A DNA stretch of 64,000 nucleotides from Vibrio sp. S17_S38. Its GTDB lineage: Bacteria > Pseudomonadota > Gammaproteobacteria > Enterobacterales > Vibrionaceae. The stretch spans positions 1-64,000 of the forward strand of contig NZ_JAAUWW010000003.1 in the NCBI RefSeq assembly GCF_014694375.1, given 5' to 3'. A program made the position numbers and the translations under genes. Shown piece by piece: positions 21,769 through 31,378 of the stretch (positions are counted from its first letter, which is position 1; each line of letters begins with the position of its first letter). The notes beneath the pieces are model-generated. The model was not told where the DNA came from. It saw only the letters and a list, made by a program, of their open reading frames with translations, and searched no databases.

Positions 21769-22554
21769 TTGATTAAACGCATTTCAACCTATTTACTTTT
21801 CACCTTGCTACTGGTTTTAGTTGGGTGTTCATCCTCTAGTAATAGATACTCACTTAATGATGACGTAGCGCCTGAAAAACCATTATCAGTTGCACATGTT
21901 GAAGATGCACATCCAAGATATGAGCCCTTCAGCCGTAGCGGAAATCGTGATTACACCTTACGTGGGAAAAATTATAAGATAGTTAAAGATACAAAAAACT
22001 TTACTCAAACTGGTTATGCTTCATGGTACGGAAAGAAATTTCATGGTCACCTAACCTCTAATGGTGAAGTATATGATATGTATTCCATGTCCGCGGCACA
22101 TAAAACATTACCAATACCTAGTTATGTCAAAGTAACCAATACGGCAAATGGTAAAACCGTCATAGTAAGAGTCAATGATCGCGGCCCTTTCCATGATGGA
22201 CGGATTATTGATTTAAGCTATGCAGCCGCTTATAAATTAGGCGTATACCAAGCCGGCACAGCACCAGTTAAAGTTGAATACATTACAACAGCAAAGACAA
22301 AAGTAGATCAAGCCTACTCCAAGGAAGAGTACTTGATCCAAGTCGCTGCAGTCTCTGATAAAAGTAAAGCGGAAACTTTAGCGAAGCAATTAGGTCAAAG
22401 CTATTCGATTACCTACAACGTACAAACAACGAACAAAATAAACCGTATTATGCTTGGACCATGGAAAGACCAAGATTCAGCTAATGCAGTATTACTAAAA
22501 TTACAAAGCTCAGGCTACAGGACCGCTTTTATGAAGCACCAAACTCGGAAATAA
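21769..22554 (+). CDS. rlpA: Septal-ring lytic transglycosylase RlpA (lipoprotein)
   Basis: An outer-membrane lipoprotein with a double-psi beta-barrel domain (GYASWYGKKFHG to RVNDRGPFHDGRIIDLS, about residues 82-150) and a C-terminal SPOR domain (about 185-258) that binds denuded glycans. The lipobox is LVGC with Cys20. It starts at TTG (21769) one base after the mrdB stop, with AAGGC 8 nt upstream. Upstream ATG starts in the same frame would lie within mrdB and spoil the signal peptide. The length is 261 aa, shorter than E. coli RlpA (362). Confidence 0.93.
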   Translation: MIKRISTYLLFTLLLVLVGCSSSSNRYSLNDDVAPEKPLSVAHVEDAHPRYEPFSRSGNRDYTLRGKNYKIVKDTKNFTQTGYASWYGKKFHGHLTSNGEVYDMYSMSAAHKTLPIPSYVKVTNTANGKTVIVRVNDRGPFHDGRIIDLSYAAAYKLGVYQAGTAPVKVEYITTAKTKVDQAYSKEEYLIQVAAVSDKSKAETLAKQLGQSYSITYNVQTTNKINRIMLGPWKDQDSANAVLLKLQSSGYRTAFMKHQTRK

Positions 22555-22681
22555 ACGGTACAACATAAACTTTTTATTTTCATTTTCGAAAACACAATCT
22601 ATATCTGTTCTGATTTACAAAAATAAATCTGATAAGATGCGGATAATTTACGTTCACCTACAACATTGATGTATATATCTC

Positions 22682-23869
22682 ATGAAAAATACTGTTCAAT
22701 ATTTAAAATCATTGCTAATCCCGTCATTAGCATTATCAGCATCACTAGTGTCACTTAATGCCTCAGCTTCCGATCCAATTGTTGTGCCTAACGCACCAGA
22801 CATTGCCGCAGCCAGCTACATCTTGATGGATTACCATTCAGGTAAAATTCTTGCTGAAAAAAACATGGATGAGCGTCGTTATCCCGCTAGCTTAACGAAA
22901 ATGTTAACCAGCTATGTTATCGGTCAGGAAATTAAAACTGGTAGCATTTCTCGTGACGATGATGTTGTGATCAGTCAAGCAGCTTGGGCGAAAAACTTCC
23001 CTGACTCATCAAAAATGTTTATTGAAGTAGGTAAAACCGTCAGTGTTGATTTACTCAATCAAGGTATCATTGTTGACTCAGGCAATGATGCTTGTGTGGC
23101 AATGGCAGAACACATCGCTGGCTCACAAGACTCTTTCGTCGATTTAATGAACCAATGGGCACAAAAAATCGGCATGAAAAACTCACATTTTGTGAATGTT
23201 CATGGTCTAGATAACAATGAGCACTACTCTACTGCGCACGATTTGGCTATTTTAGGGGCTGCTCTCATCCGTGACGTCCCTGAAGAATATAAGATTTATT
23301 CTCAAAAATCATTTACTTACAACGGAATAACCCAATATAACCGTAACGGATTACTTTGGGATAAAAGCATGCGTGTTGATGGTATAAAAACCGGCCACAC
23401 AAGTGGTGCTGGCTACAACTTAGTTACATCCGCTACCGAAGGTAATATGCGTCTTGTTTCTGTTGTAATGGGAACGAAAAGTGAAAATGCCCGCAAAGCT
23501 GAAAGTAAAAAACTATTAAGCTTTGGTTTCCGCTTCTTTGAAACAGTTTCTCCTCATAAAAAGGGTGAAGAGTTTGTGAGAGAAAAAATCTGGATGGGCG
23601 ATAAGAGCGAGGTATCTTTAGGTGTTAATGAAGATACTTACGTTACTCTACCGCGCGGACAAGCGAAAAACTTAGCGGCAAGCTTTGTCCTAGATAAAGA
23701 ATTAAAAGCGCCAATCAAAAAAGGCCAAGTGGTAGGTAAGCTTTTCTACCAATTGAACGACAGCGATGTGGCTCAATACCCATTAGTTGCTCAAGAAGAC
23801 GTTAATGAAGGTGGTATTTTTAGCCGCTTAATTGATTATATTGTCTTATTGTTCAAAAGCTGGTTCTAA
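22682..23869 (+). CDS. dacA: D-alanyl-D-alanine carboxypeptidase (PBP5)
   Basis: A periplasmic low-molecular-weight PBP that trims pentapeptide side chains. It has a cleavable signal peptide (about residues 1-30, ending NASAS). The three penicillin-binding motifs are SLTK (Ser70-Lys73), SGN (133-135) and KTG (236-238). The C-terminal IFSRLIDYIVLLFKSWF is an amphipathic membrane anchor. The length of 395 aa is normal (E. coli 403). A terminator follows. Confidence 0.97.
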   Translation: MKNTVQYLKSLLIPSLALSASLVSLNASASDPIVVPNAPDIAAASYILMDYHSGKILAEKNMDERRYPASLTKMLTSYVIGQEIKTGSISRDDDVVISQAAWAKNFPDSSKMFIEVGKTVSVDLLNQGIIVDSGNDACVAMAEHIAGSQDSFVDLMNQWAQKIGMKNSHFVNVHGLDNNEHYSTAHDLAILGAALIRDVPEEYKIYSQKSFTYNGITQYNRNGLLWDKSMRVDGIKTGHTSGAGYNLVTSATEGNMRLVSVVMGTKSENARKAESKKLLSFGFRFFETVSPHKKGEEFVREKIWMGDKSEVSLGVNEDTYVTLPRGQAKNLAASFVLDKELKAPIKKGQVVGKLFYQLNDSDVAQYPLVAQEDVNEGGIFSRLIDYIVLLFKSWF

Positions 23870-23907
23870 TCAACCCGCTTAAAAAGCAATAAAACTAGCC
23901 TCTAAAT

Positions 23908-23935
23908 AAAAGTCACTTCGGTGGCTTTTTTTGTT
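23908..23935 (+). terminator. Terminator after dacA
   Basis: A 9-bp stem with one G-U pair (23908-23916 with 23921-23929) and a TTCG tetraloop, followed by a T run. It lies about 40 nt after the dacA stop. Confidence 0.88.
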
Positions 23936-24151
23936 TTCTAATTCCCTATATGAAAAATATTCGCCTCCTCACTATTCCTATAAAATATCAAATAAGTTTT
24001 TATTATATAAACAAAATTTTAATAACCCTCCGTATTTATCTAATACATTGATAACAAAAACCAACCTTACTACTCAATATCTAAGGTTGAGATTTCAGCT
24101 TAATAGATTTACTATGCGGCCTTTCATGCTCAATGTTTCTTTGGAGTCACT

Positions 24152-24421
24152 ATGCAAGAGCAAGCAAAACTAAAAGATTTACTCGAGTTTCCATGTAAGT
24201 TCTCATACAAAGTAATGGGCTATGCGAAACCAGAATTGCCCGATCTTATTCTCGCTGTTATCCAAAAACATGCGCCAGGTGATTATGTTCCAAGTGTAAA
24301 GCCTAGTGCTAAAGGAACTTACAATGCGGTTTCTGTTACCATCACCGCCACATCAATTGAGCAAGTCGAAATTCTCTACAAAGAGCTAGGTGAAATCGAT
24401 ATTGTTCGAATGGTTCTTTAG
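24152..24421 (+). CDS. ybeD: UPF0250/DUF493 protein YbeD
   Basis: A small cytosolic ferredoxin-like-fold protein of unknown function, 89 aa (E. coli YbeD 87). Conserved segments are [14 protein letters not shown] and [24 protein letters not shown]. The start ATG has TGGAG about 8 nt upstream. Its place between dacA and lipB is conserved. About 280 nt of AT-rich, apparently non-coding DNA precede it. Confidence 0.95.
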   Translation: MQEQAKLKDLLEFPCKFSYKVMGYAKPELPDLILAVIQKHAPGDYVPSVKPSAKGTYNAVSVTITATSIEQVEILYKELGEIDIVRMVL

Positions 24422-24466
24422 AGTGTAACAAACCAGATTGAGTGATACCTGTATCAATTAAATAAT

Positions 24467-24509
24467 ACCCCTACCGCTTACCCGTAGTTAGTCTAGCTAA
24501 AGGGGTTTA
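24467..24509 (+). terminator. Possible weak terminator after ybeD
   Basis: ACCCCT (24467-24472) pairs with AGGGGT (24501-24506) around a 28-nt loop and is followed by TTAT. The stem is short and the T tract poor, so this is tentative. It would separate ybeD from lipB transcription. Confidence 0.35.
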
Positions 24510-24524
24510 TACTATGCATCTAAA

Positions 24525-24580
24525 GCCATTAGCCATTAGCCATTAGCCATTAGCCATTAGCCATTAGCCATTAGCCATTA
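24525..24580. repeat. Tandem heptanucleotide repeat, 8 perfect copies of GCCATTA
   Basis: Eight uninterrupted copies of the 7-nt unit GCCATTA fill 56 nt between ybeD and lipB. They end 88 nt before the chosen lipB ATG. Such arrays change length by replication slippage. Because this one appears to be non-coding, a change would move the spacing of any promoter or leader element rather than shift a reading frame. Confidence 0.98.
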
Positions 24581-24668
24581 AAATTATTAGATTCAGACTC
24601 TATTCAATCAATTTAATTTGAAGAAAATCAGCTTAATACTATCAAGCCGGATTAAGGATAAACGATTT

Positions 24669-25376
24669 ATGTGCAACGAATCGGATTCACCTCTCACTCT
24701 CAATCCGTGTAATTCTTTACTTGAAACAAAATTGACCATCCGGCAGTTAGGCAAACAAGACTATGCCCCTGTTTGGCAAGATATGCATAAATTCACCGAT
24801 GAACGAGATGATTTAACCTCTGATGAAGTGTGGTTAGTCGAGCACAATCCAGTATTTACTCAAGGTCAAGCAGGTAAACAAGAGCACTTACTCAATACTG
24901 GTGATATTCCAGTGGTACAAAGTGACCGAGGTGGACAAGTGACATATCATGGTCCAGGTCAGATCGTTGCTTATTTTTTAATAAACTTACGTCGTAAAAA
25001 GCTTGGCGTTCGTGAACTAGTTACTCATATTGAAAATATTGTCATTGAAACACTCTCTACTTTTGGTATTGATTCAGCTGCACGAGCGGATGCTCCGGGT
25101 GTGTATGTAGACGCAAGAAAAATATGCTCTCTTGGGCTACGCATTCGAAAAGGATGCTCATTTCACGGCCTTGCCCTCAATGTTAATATGGATCTTACCC
25201 CTTTCCTTCGCATCAACCCATGCGGATATGCTGGTATGGAAATGGTACAAGTAAAAGATGTGGATGGACCAAATAACATCAATGAAGTTGAAATTGTTTT
25301 AATGAAAAAAATCACAGAGCTACTTGGTTACGACCAAGTTGAATACACCACAGAAAGCAAAAGCTTTGATAAGTAG
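24669..25376 (+). CDS. lipB: Octanoyltransferase LipB
   Basis: Transfers octanoate from acyl carrier protein to lipoyl-dependent proteins; LipA then inserts sulfur. The acyl-binding Cys185 ([11 protein letters not shown]) and Lys151 ([10 protein letters not shown]) of the catalytic dyad are present, as is the conserved [14 protein letters not shown] (85-98). The ATG at 24669, with AAGGAT about 10 nt upstream, gives 235 aa (E. coli 213). A TTG at 24618 would add 17 residues but has no ribosome-binding site. It is 5 nt before lipA. The heptamer array lies upstream. Confidence 0.96.
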   Translation: MCNESDSPLTLNPCNSLLETKLTIRQLGKQDYAPVWQDMHKFTDERDDLTSDEVWLVEHNPVFTQGQAGKQEHLLNTGDIPVVQSDRGGQVTYHGPGQIVAYFLINLRRKKLGVRELVTHIENIVIETLSTFGIDSAARADAPGVYVDARKICSLGLRIRKGCSFHGLALNVNMDLTPFLRINPCGYAGMEMVQVKDVDGPNNINEVEIVLMKKITELLGYDQVEYTTESKSFDK

Positions 25377-25381
25377 GTAGC

Positions 25382-26347
25382 ATGAGCAAACCAATTCAAA
25401 TGGAACAGGGCGTTAAATATCGTGACGCTGATAAAATGGCACTCATCCCAACCAAAACAGTGACGGTAGAAAAAACCGACGTTTTGCGTAAACCTGAATG
25501 GATGAAAATTAAACTGCCAGCCGATAGTACTCGTATTCAAGAAATTAAAGCTGCAATGCGTAAAAATGATCTCCATTCTGTTTGTGAGGAAGCATCGTGT
25601 CCTAACTTAGCGGAATGCTTTAACCATGGCACAGCTACTTTTATGATTTTAGGCGCAATTTGTACACGTCGCTGCCCTTTCTGTGATGTTGCCCATGGCC
25701 GTCCAAATGCTCCAGAGACCAATGAGCCTCAAAAGCTAGCGCAAACCATTAAAGACATGAAGTTAAAATACGTGGTAATTACTTCTGTTGACCGTGATGA
25801 TCTACGTGATGGTGGTGCAAAACACTTTGCTGATTGTAATAAAGCCATTCGTGAACATAGCCCACATATCAAAATTGAAACCTTAGTGCCTGACTTCCGT
25901 GGGCGTATGGATGTGGCATTAGATTTAATGAAAGATAATCCACCGGATGTATTCAACCATAACCTTGAAACTGCACCTCGTTTGTATCGCCGTGCGCGAC
26001 CTGGTGCTAACTACAAATGGTCATTGCAATTACTTCAAAAATTCAAACAGCAGCACCCAAACATTCCAACTAAATCTGGTTTAATGATGGGGCTTGGTGA
26101 AACTAAAGAAGAGATTATTGAAGTATTAAAAGATCTACGGGCGCATGGCGTGACCATGCTAACTCTTGGGCAATACCTGGCACCTAGCCGCCACCACTTA
26201 CCAGTTGAACGTTATGTCCCACCATCTGAATTTGATGAATTGAAAGATATCGCTCTTGAACTTGGATTCACTCACGCAGCATGTGGACCATTTGTTCGTT
26301 CGAGTTATCATGCGGACATGCAGGCGCAAGGCATTGAAATTAAATAA
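25382..26347 (+). CDS. lipA: Lipoyl synthase LipA
   Basis: A radical-SAM enzyme that inserts two sulfurs into octanoyl chains of lipoyl-dependent enzymes. The auxiliary cluster cysteines are Cys68, Cys73 and Cys79, and the radical-SAM CxxxCxxC is Cys94, Cys98 and Cys101. These match the E. coli numbering, and the length is also 321 aa. It is the last gene of the leuS-to-lipA block and is followed by a terminator. Confidence 0.98.
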   Translation: MSKPIQMEQGVKYRDADKMALIPTKTVTVEKTDVLRKPEWMKIKLPADSTRIQEIKAAMRKNDLHSVCEEASCPNLAECFNHGTATFMILGAICTRRCPFCDVAHGRPNAPETNEPQKLAQTIKDMKLKYVVITSVDRDDLRDGGAKHFADCNKAIREHSPHIKIETLVPDFRGRMDVALDLMKDNPPDVFNHNLETAPRLYRRARPGANYKWSLQLLQKFKQQHPNIPTKSGLMMGLGETKEEIIEVLKDLRAHGVTMLTLGQYLAPSRHHLPVERYVPPSEFDELKDIALELGFTHAACGPFVRSSYHADMQAQGIEIK

Positions 26348-26367
26348 CTATCAATAAGTTAAATACT

Positions 26368-26407
26368 AAAAGGCGAATAATTCATTATGAATCATTCGCC
26401 TTTTTAA
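26368..26407 (+). terminator. Terminator after lipA
   Basis: AAAAGGCGAAT (26368-26378) pairs with ATTCGCCTTTT (26394-26404), extended by AATTCA/TGAATC-like inner pairing, and is followed by T-rich sequence. It begins 20 nt after the lipA stop. Confidence 0.9.
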
Positions 26408-26450
26408 TTTTTTGAATTTAATTTTGAACTTATCAGTAAAAGGTCAGTCA

Positions 26451-26585
26451 TATAATATGTAGCAAGCAAGATTCTGATTTTGGTTACGGCCGTCAAGTTA
26501 ACCAAAATGTATCCTACTTCTGCTTTTTCATATTAATTCCTAAAATTGTTTTATGCCCAAATCACTTTGATCTGGGCTTTTTTTT
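26451..26585 (+). ncRNA. Candidate small RNA in the lipA-proA gap
   Basis: Between the lipA terminator and convergent proA there is a consensus -10 TATAAT (26451-26456), with TTGAAC as a poorly spaced -35 (26424-26429). A perfect 10-bp hairpin follows (ATTTTGGTTA 26477-26486 with TAACCAAAAT 26499-26508, 12-nt loop). A U-rich single-stranded stretch comes next, then a Rho-independent terminator (26555-26564 with 26568-26577, one mismatch, eight T). The orientation is away from lipA's own terminator. A transcript of roughly 120 nt would result. I do not recognise it as a known Vibrio sRNA. Alternatively it is only a second lipA terminator. Confidence 0.45.
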
Positions 26586-26616
26586 GCTTACAACTAATAC
26601 CCATCTTATAAACAGT

Positions 26617-27864
26617 CTACTTACGAATTAAGTAATCTGCCTTTCCAACCCACTTATAGCTTGTTAGCTCTTCTAAGCCCATAGGGCCACGTGCATGCAA
26701 TTTCTGAGTAGATACTGCAACTTCTGCACCTAAACCAAATTGAGCACCGTCGGTGAAGCGTGTAGAGGCGTTAACATATACAGCGGCAGAGCCTGCAGAG
26801 TTTATGAATAATTCAGCATTGCGTAGTGATTCAGTCATAATAGCATCTGAATGACTGGCATTATGGACTTGCATATGATCAATTGCTTCAGCGATATTTT
26901 TCACCACTTTAATACCTAATGTATAACTTAACCACTCGGTATCAAAATCGCCTTCCACCGCATCACGCTGATTATCTGTATTAATGAAAGGTTTGGCACT
27001 GTTATCCAACACAAATGTGACTTGTTGATTAATTTTAGCAGTTAGCATTGGAAGAAATTCTTTCGCCACCTTTTCATGAACTAATAGCGTATCCAGAGAA
27101 TTACACGCCGATGGTCGTTGTACTTTGGCATTTTCAACTACCGCAACCGATTTGACTAAATCAGCACTTTCATCAACAAAAATATGACTGATACCAAAAC
27201 CACCAATGATGACTGGAATAGTGCTGTTTTCTTTACACATTTTATGCAAACCAGCGCCACCGCGTGGAATGATCATATCAACATAATCATCAAGTTTAAG
27301 CAGTTGAGAAACTAACTCACGGTCTGGCTTTTCAATATATTGTACAGAAGATATCGGTAATCCTGCTTTTTCTAGTGCTACTTGAATCACCTTGACCAAT
27401 TCCATGTTAGAAAAAAATGTCTCTTTTCCACCACGTAAAATACTCGCATTCCCCGTTTTAAGGCATAACGCAGCAATATCAATGGTTACATTGGGGCGAG
27501 CTTCGTAAATCACACCCACCACGCCAAGTGGTACTCGACGGCGTGCTAAAGACATGCCATTTTCAAGTATCTTACTATCAATTTCGGAGCCAACAGGATC
27601 ATTCAAATGAATAACATTTCTTACATCAGAGGCAATATCAGACAATCGTTGCTGATTAAGCAATAAACGATCAAGCAATGCATCAGTTAAACCAGCAGCC
27701 CGCCCTAACTCGATATCTTTGATATTCGCAGCTAAAATTTCAGCTGCATTAGCTTCAAGTTCATCTGCAATGATTGCCAATGCTTTATTTTTTTGAGCGG
27801 TCGACGCAGTTGCCAATTGAAATGAAGCTTTTTTGGCCGCTTGGCCCATTTTAATTAAGTCCAC
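26617..27864 (-). CDS. proA: Gamma-glutamyl phosphate reductase
   Basis: The second step of proline synthesis: NADPH-dependent reduction of glutamyl-5-phosphate to the semialdehyde. It has an aldehyde-dehydrogenase fold with catalytic Cys254 in [12 protein letters not shown]. Other conserved parts are [17 protein letters not shown] and LRGGKE. It is 415 aa (E. coli 417). The GTG start at 27864 is preferred because AAGGG lies 7 nt upstream; an ATG five codons later is the alternative. It lies 39 nt after proB in a proBA operon. Confidence 0.96.
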   Translation of the reverse strand: MDLIKMGQAAKKASFQLATASTAQKNKALAIIADELEANAAEILAANIKDIELGRAAGLTDALLDRLLLNQQRLSDIASDVRNVIHLNDPVGSEIDSKILENGMSLARRRVPLGVVGVIYEARPNVTIDIAALCLKTGNASILRGGKETFFSNMELVKVIQVALEKAGLPISSVQYIEKPDRELVSQLLKLDDYVDMIIPRGGAGLHKMCKENSTIPVIIGGFGISHIFVDESADLVKSVAVVENAKVQRPSACNSLDTLLVHEKVAKEFLPMLTAKINQQVTFVLDNSAKPFINTDNQRDAVEGDFDTEWLSYTLGIKVVKNIAEAIDHMQVHNASHSDAIMTESLRNAELFINSAGSAAVYVNASTRFTDGAQFGLGAEVAVSTQKLHARGPMGLEELTSYKWVGKADYLIRK

Positions 27865-27903
27865 AATCTGCCCTTAATAACATTAATATAAGTGAATGAG
27901 CGC

Positions 27904-29031
27904 TTACTCTTGAATCACAACAAGATCATCACGATGGATAATAGTTGAGCCATATTCATAACCTAGAATGGCTTCTATATCTTTACTATGTTTTCCAATA
28001 ACTTGCTCTAGCTCACTATTTGAATAACTCACAATCCCCTTCGCAAGTAACTGCCCGGATTGATTACGTAAGCGAACCACGTCACCACGAGAGAAGCTTC
28101 CCTCAATCATAATAATACCTTTGGCTAATAAACTACTTCCTCGCTCAATCACCGCTTTAGAAGCACCATCATCTATGATCAGATCCCCCACCGAAGCAGG
28201 TCCTGCTAAAATCCAACGTTTACGATTTTCTAATGACTCTGCCAATGGAAGAAAACGAGTTCCTTGAGGATGTTCACCTACCGCATCCAAAATCACATTT
28301 GGGCTACTTCCTGCTGCAATAACCACTTCGATACCAGAACGACGCGCAATATCTGCCGCTTGCAATTTTGTTGCCATACCGCCCGTTCCTAGTGTGGTGC
28401 CACTGCCACCTGCGATTTGTCTTAACGTTTCATCAATGGTTTTGACTTCACGAATAAGTTCAGCCTTTGGATCTTTGCGTGGATCAGCCGTAAATAAACC
28501 AGATTGATCGGTGAGTAATAACAATTTATCAGCGCCACATAAAATGCCTACTAATGCCGATAAATTATCATTGTCTCCAACTTTAATTTCAGAGGTCGCA
28601 ACTGCATCGTTTTCATTCACGATTGGAACGATATTGTAATCAATTAGCGCATTGATAGTGTCGCGTGCATTTAAAAACCGTTCCCTGTCTTTCAAATCAG
28701 CTCGAGTCAGCAACATTTGACCTATTTTAATACCATATAAAGCAAATAATGACTCCCATACTTGAATCAATCGACTTTGCCCAACAGCAGCTAATAATTG
28801 CTTACTTGCCATTGAATTCGGCAATGCGGGATATCCTAAATGCTCACGGCCAGCGGCAATCGCACCAGAAGAAACCACCACAACCTTATGGCCTCTTTCT
28901 TTTAAGTCTGCACATTGACGGACCAAATCCACCATTCGAGCTTTATTGATTTCTAATGTACCGCCGGTCAACACACTTGTACCAAGTTTAATGACAACAG
29001 TATAAGATTCATGATGTATTTGAGCTGACAT
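27904..29031 (-). CDS. proB: Glutamate 5-kinase
   Basis: The first, feedback-inhibited step of proline synthesis. An N-terminal amino-acid kinase domain ([12 protein letters not shown] at residues 13-24; [21 protein letters not shown]) is followed by a C-terminal PUA domain (about 280-365). It is 375 aa (E. coli 367). The ATG has AGGAAA upstream. In E. coli phoE separates proB from crl; here crl is the direct upstream neighbour. Confidence 0.97.
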   Translation of the reverse strand: MSAQIHHESYTVVIKLGTSVLTGGTLEINKARMVDLVRQCADLKERGHKVVVVSSGAIAAGREHLGYPALPNSMASKQLLAAVGQSRLIQVWESLFALYGIKIGQMLLTRADLKDRERFLNARDTINALIDYNIVPIVNENDAVATSEIKVGDNDNLSALVGILCGADKLLLLTDQSGLFTADPRKDPKAELIREVKTIDETLRQIAGGSGTTLGTGGMATKLQAADIARRSGIEVVIAAGSSPNVILDAVGEHPQGTRFLPLAESLENRKRWILAGPASVGDLIIDDGASKAVIERGSSLLAKGIIMIEGSFSRGDVVRLRNQSGQLLAKGIVSYSNSELEQVIGKHSKDIEAILGYEYGSTIIHRDDLVVIQE

Positions 29032-29104
29032 GTATTTCCTGTCAATAGACGTTTAAGTAATAGGATTGTTACCCTTTGTTTTATCAATACAGAGCAAATT
29101 AAAC

Positions 29105-29133
29105 AAGAAGAAAAGGCGCAACAATGCGCCTTT
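29105..29133 (-). terminator. Terminator after crl
   Basis: A 9-bp perfect stem (29112-29120 with 29125-29133) with an ACAA loop, followed on the minus strand by TTTTCTTCTTGTTT. It separates crl from proB. Confidence 0.82.
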
Positions 29134-29206
29134 ATGAAGAATATATTTTGGTCGAGAATAAAAATCTATTTTTCTGGATGAATTTATTATTCAAACTTTA
29201 ATCATA

Positions 29207-29596
29207 TTACGCCATATCGACCGAATCTTGATGCAAACTAAGTGTAAATGAATGCTGACAGGATAAAGAATTACTCAGCTTTTGATGAAAAGCTTCCAAT
29301 GTTCTTTCAACTTCTGGTTGAGCTTTCAATGGAATAGCAACGTCTATCCATTGGCCTTTTTCATCATATTGGCCATAAGAATAATTAGCGACAAAATTTT
29401 TCTCGTTTTTCTCTAGTTTCAGCCACCATCCCCAAAATTCACGCAGTTCTGGAGATTTTTGCTCATCAGTGCAAACAGATAGACAATCAAACAAGTACAT
29501 TCCCGGTTGACACTCTGACTCCCTCAAATAAGGTCCAATAGCCTTCAAGGTCGTCAATAAACGAAAGTGTGTCGGTTCAGCAGCAATAGCGGTCAT
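29207..29596 (-). CDS. crl: Sigma-S RNA polymerase assembly factor Crl
   Basis: A small cytosolic protein that binds sigma-S (RpoS) and promotes its assembly with core RNA polymerase. It is 129 aa from the ATG at 29596 (E. coli 133), chosen because GGAGA lies about 7 nt upstream; the open frame extends 10 codons further without a ribosome-binding site. Conserved segments are RLLTTLKAIGPYLRE, CLSVCTDEQKSPELREFWGWWL and FEAFHQKL-like C-terminal helices. The gpt-frsA-crl-proBA order matches E. coli. Confidence 0.94.
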   Translation of the reverse strand: MTAIAAEPTHFRLLTTLKAIGPYLRESECQPGMYLFDCLSVCTDEQKSPELREFWGWWLKLEKNEKNFVANYSYGQYDEKGQWIDVAIPLKAQPEVERTLEAFHQKLSNSLSCQHSFTLSLHQDSVDMA

Positions 29597-29678
29597 AGGA
29601 TTCTCCACGTTATTATATAAATGCAATCATTTGTTGCATAAATGTTTTTTACCATGGTTAACCATTTACCAATATTTG

Positions 29679-30923
29679 TCACTCTTTTAGAGCATCATTT
29701 AACCAATCAACTGCAATTTTGAGCGCTTGCTCATAGCCTTGATGAATCGACTGAGCCGTCAATTGCATCGCTTTTCCTCCTTGACTAAATCGAGCCACAC
29801 TTTGATTGTCTTCTTTGCTGCCGACAGGATCCCCTTCTAAACCTAATGCTAAGATGGGAACTGGTGTTTTCCTACTGGCCAATAGACCTTGCGATTTTAA
29901 CGACCAAGCACTCATTTGCTTAGCCAAGCTCGCTATATCTACTGACTTGCGACCTAGACGAGATGCAATGGCATCAAGATGCATTTTAGGCATATTTGAA
30001 AATTTATCAGGAGTCGATAATAAACCATGAATGGGCGCTCCTAATGATACACAAGCGTGTACTTTTTCTGGCTCTAAAAATGCCATACGAGTCATTAAAT
30101 TGCCGCCAAATCGCATTCCGATCAGACCGACCTTAAAATGATCAACCCATGGAATATTACGTAAATCATTAAGTACAGCGCGATGTAAACGGCACGAATC
30201 CTCAGTAAGCTTCCAATACGTATTCGTCCCAATGCCCGGCATATCAATGGTTAACATTGCGATTTCATGTTGTGCGAGATAATCATGAAAAATACGCCAC
30301 ATATCTGTTTGTAATGTGTCAACGCCTGCACAAACAATTACTACAGGTAATGGCCTTTCGGTATGTGGAAGATGCAAACTTGCGTCAATGGTTTTATTAT
30401 CAAACGGAATCTTGAGTTTTTTGATAATATACGGGCTGTGTTCCATCGCTTGAGAATACGCTTTATTGACTAGAATTTGAGCTTGGAGAGATAACGTATC
30501 AGCATTCAGGTGTGGGTAACTAGCAATGCTAAAACACAAGCTTGCAATGTACCATTCATCAGAAGCCGCCTCACCTTTCAGAGCCGTCGCTTTATTTTGA
30601 TGAAGCATTCCTTGCTGAGTCCATTCATACGACCAGTTGCCTGGACGATAGCCGGCAATAGTATCAAGCCATACTGGATGTTGATGCTGATTAGGAGAAC
30701 TAGCAATTCTAGCTAATACCGATTCAGTCTCAATAGGATCTAATCCCTGCCAACTCCACTCTACACGGCGTAATGTTCTATACCACGCGCTTTGTGTCCG
30801 TTCTTGAGTTAAGTCCAACTGAATTTGGCTATCTTTTAAATACTGAACCAAGCTAGAAGTTTCGCTGGCATGTTGATGCTTATTAAATATAGATTCGGAT
30901 ATATTCTTGCTTTGCTCTTCCAA
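29679..30923 (-). CDS. frsA: FrsA family alpha/beta hydrolase (fermentation-respiration switch protein)
   Basis: A 414-residue cytosolic alpha/beta hydrolase, the same length as E. coli FrsA. FrsA binds the glucose-specific IIA component of the PTS and affects the choice between fermentation and respiration. Visible parts are the DTIAGYRPGNWSYEWTQQG segment, PVVIVCAGVDTLQTD, LTIDMPGIG and GLIGMRFGGN, where the nucleophile elbow has Arg in place of the usual Ser (GMRFG), a known FrsA trait. The start is TTG with AAGGA about 8 nt upstream. Flanked by gpt and crl as in E. coli. Confidence 0.92.
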   Translation of the reverse strand: MEEQSKNISESIFNKHQHASETSSLVQYLKDSQIQLDLTQERTQSAWYRTLRRVEWSWQGLDPIETESVLARIASSPNQHQHPVWLDTIAGYRPGNWSYEWTQQGMLHQNKATALKGEAASDEWYIASLCFSIASYPHLNADTLSLQAQILVNKAYSQAMEHSPYIIKKLKIPFDNKTIDASLHLPHTERPLPVVIVCAGVDTLQTDMWRIFHDYLAQHEIAMLTIDMPGIGTNTYWKLTEDSCRLHRAVLNDLRNIPWVDHFKVGLIGMRFGGNLMTRMAFLEPEKVHACVSLGAPIHGLLSTPDKFSNMPKMHLDAIASRLGRKSVDIASLAKQMSAWSLKSQGLLASRKTPVPILALGLEGDPVGSKEDNQSVARFSQGGKAMQLTAQSIHQGYEQALKIAVDWLNDALKE

Positions 30924-31002
30924 GTTGTATTCCTTAAAAGTCCACAGACTTCAATCTGATAGGGATAAGGTATTTTAACTGATATTTAAAGATACATCTG
31001 CG

Positions 31003-31281
31003 TTAATCCGTTAAGAGATGTTGCCATTGAGGGTAGCGTTGCAAGTACACTTTGGCATAACTGCATACTGGTAAAATTCTTTTACCTAACGCATCAATAT
31101 CGTTTAATACCGTTTCCATTAAAATTTTACCACACCCCTTCCCTCTTAATTCATCAGGTACAAAAGTGTGAGTAATAACCAAAGTATCGCCATTTAAATG
31201 ATAATCTAAACGTGCCCAATAATTAGGCTCGACTTCCACTTGATAGCGCCCTAACTGTTGATCATGAGTAAACACGGCCAT
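31003..31281 (-). CDS. Small GNAT-family N-acetyltransferase (YjdJ type)
   Basis: A 92-residue single-domain GNAT protein of the short Acetyltransf_CG type. It has the acetyl-CoA loop LRGKGCGKILME (about residues 45-56) and a C-terminal LPVCSYAKVYLQRYPQWQHLL. The substrate is unknown. The ATG at 31281 is preferred because AGAGG lies about 8 nt upstream; 19 further in-frame codons upstream look spurious. It lies between frsA and gpt. Confidence 0.85.
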   Translation of the reverse strand: MAVFTHDQQLGRYQVEVEPNYWARLDYHLNGDTLVITHTFVPDELRGKGCGKILMETVLNDIDALGKRILPVCSYAKVYLQRYPQWQHLLTD

Positions 31282-31378
31282 ATTTTTTCCTCTCTCTATT
31301 TTGTCCATAAACACAAAAACCCCATGCAACCCTCTCAAATGAGAATATTGTATGGGGCTTCAATATAGAGCAAAGAAA

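Noticed and set aside
23931-24173. 80-codon frame upstream of ybeD
   Set aside because: Begins inside the dacA terminator, has AT-driven composition and overlaps the ybeD start; looks like chance.
24525-24580. CRISPR-like array
   Set aside because: The units are contiguous 7-mers without spacers; it is a simple tandem repeat.
26586-26616. Terminator for proA just after its stop
   Set aside because: The nearby hairpin (26555-26577) has its T run on the plus strand only, so it does not serve proA.
29660-30923. frsA as a broken hydrolase because the catalytic serine is absent
   Set aside because: The GMRFGG elbow matches FrsA proteins generally, as I recall, and the frame is intact and full length.
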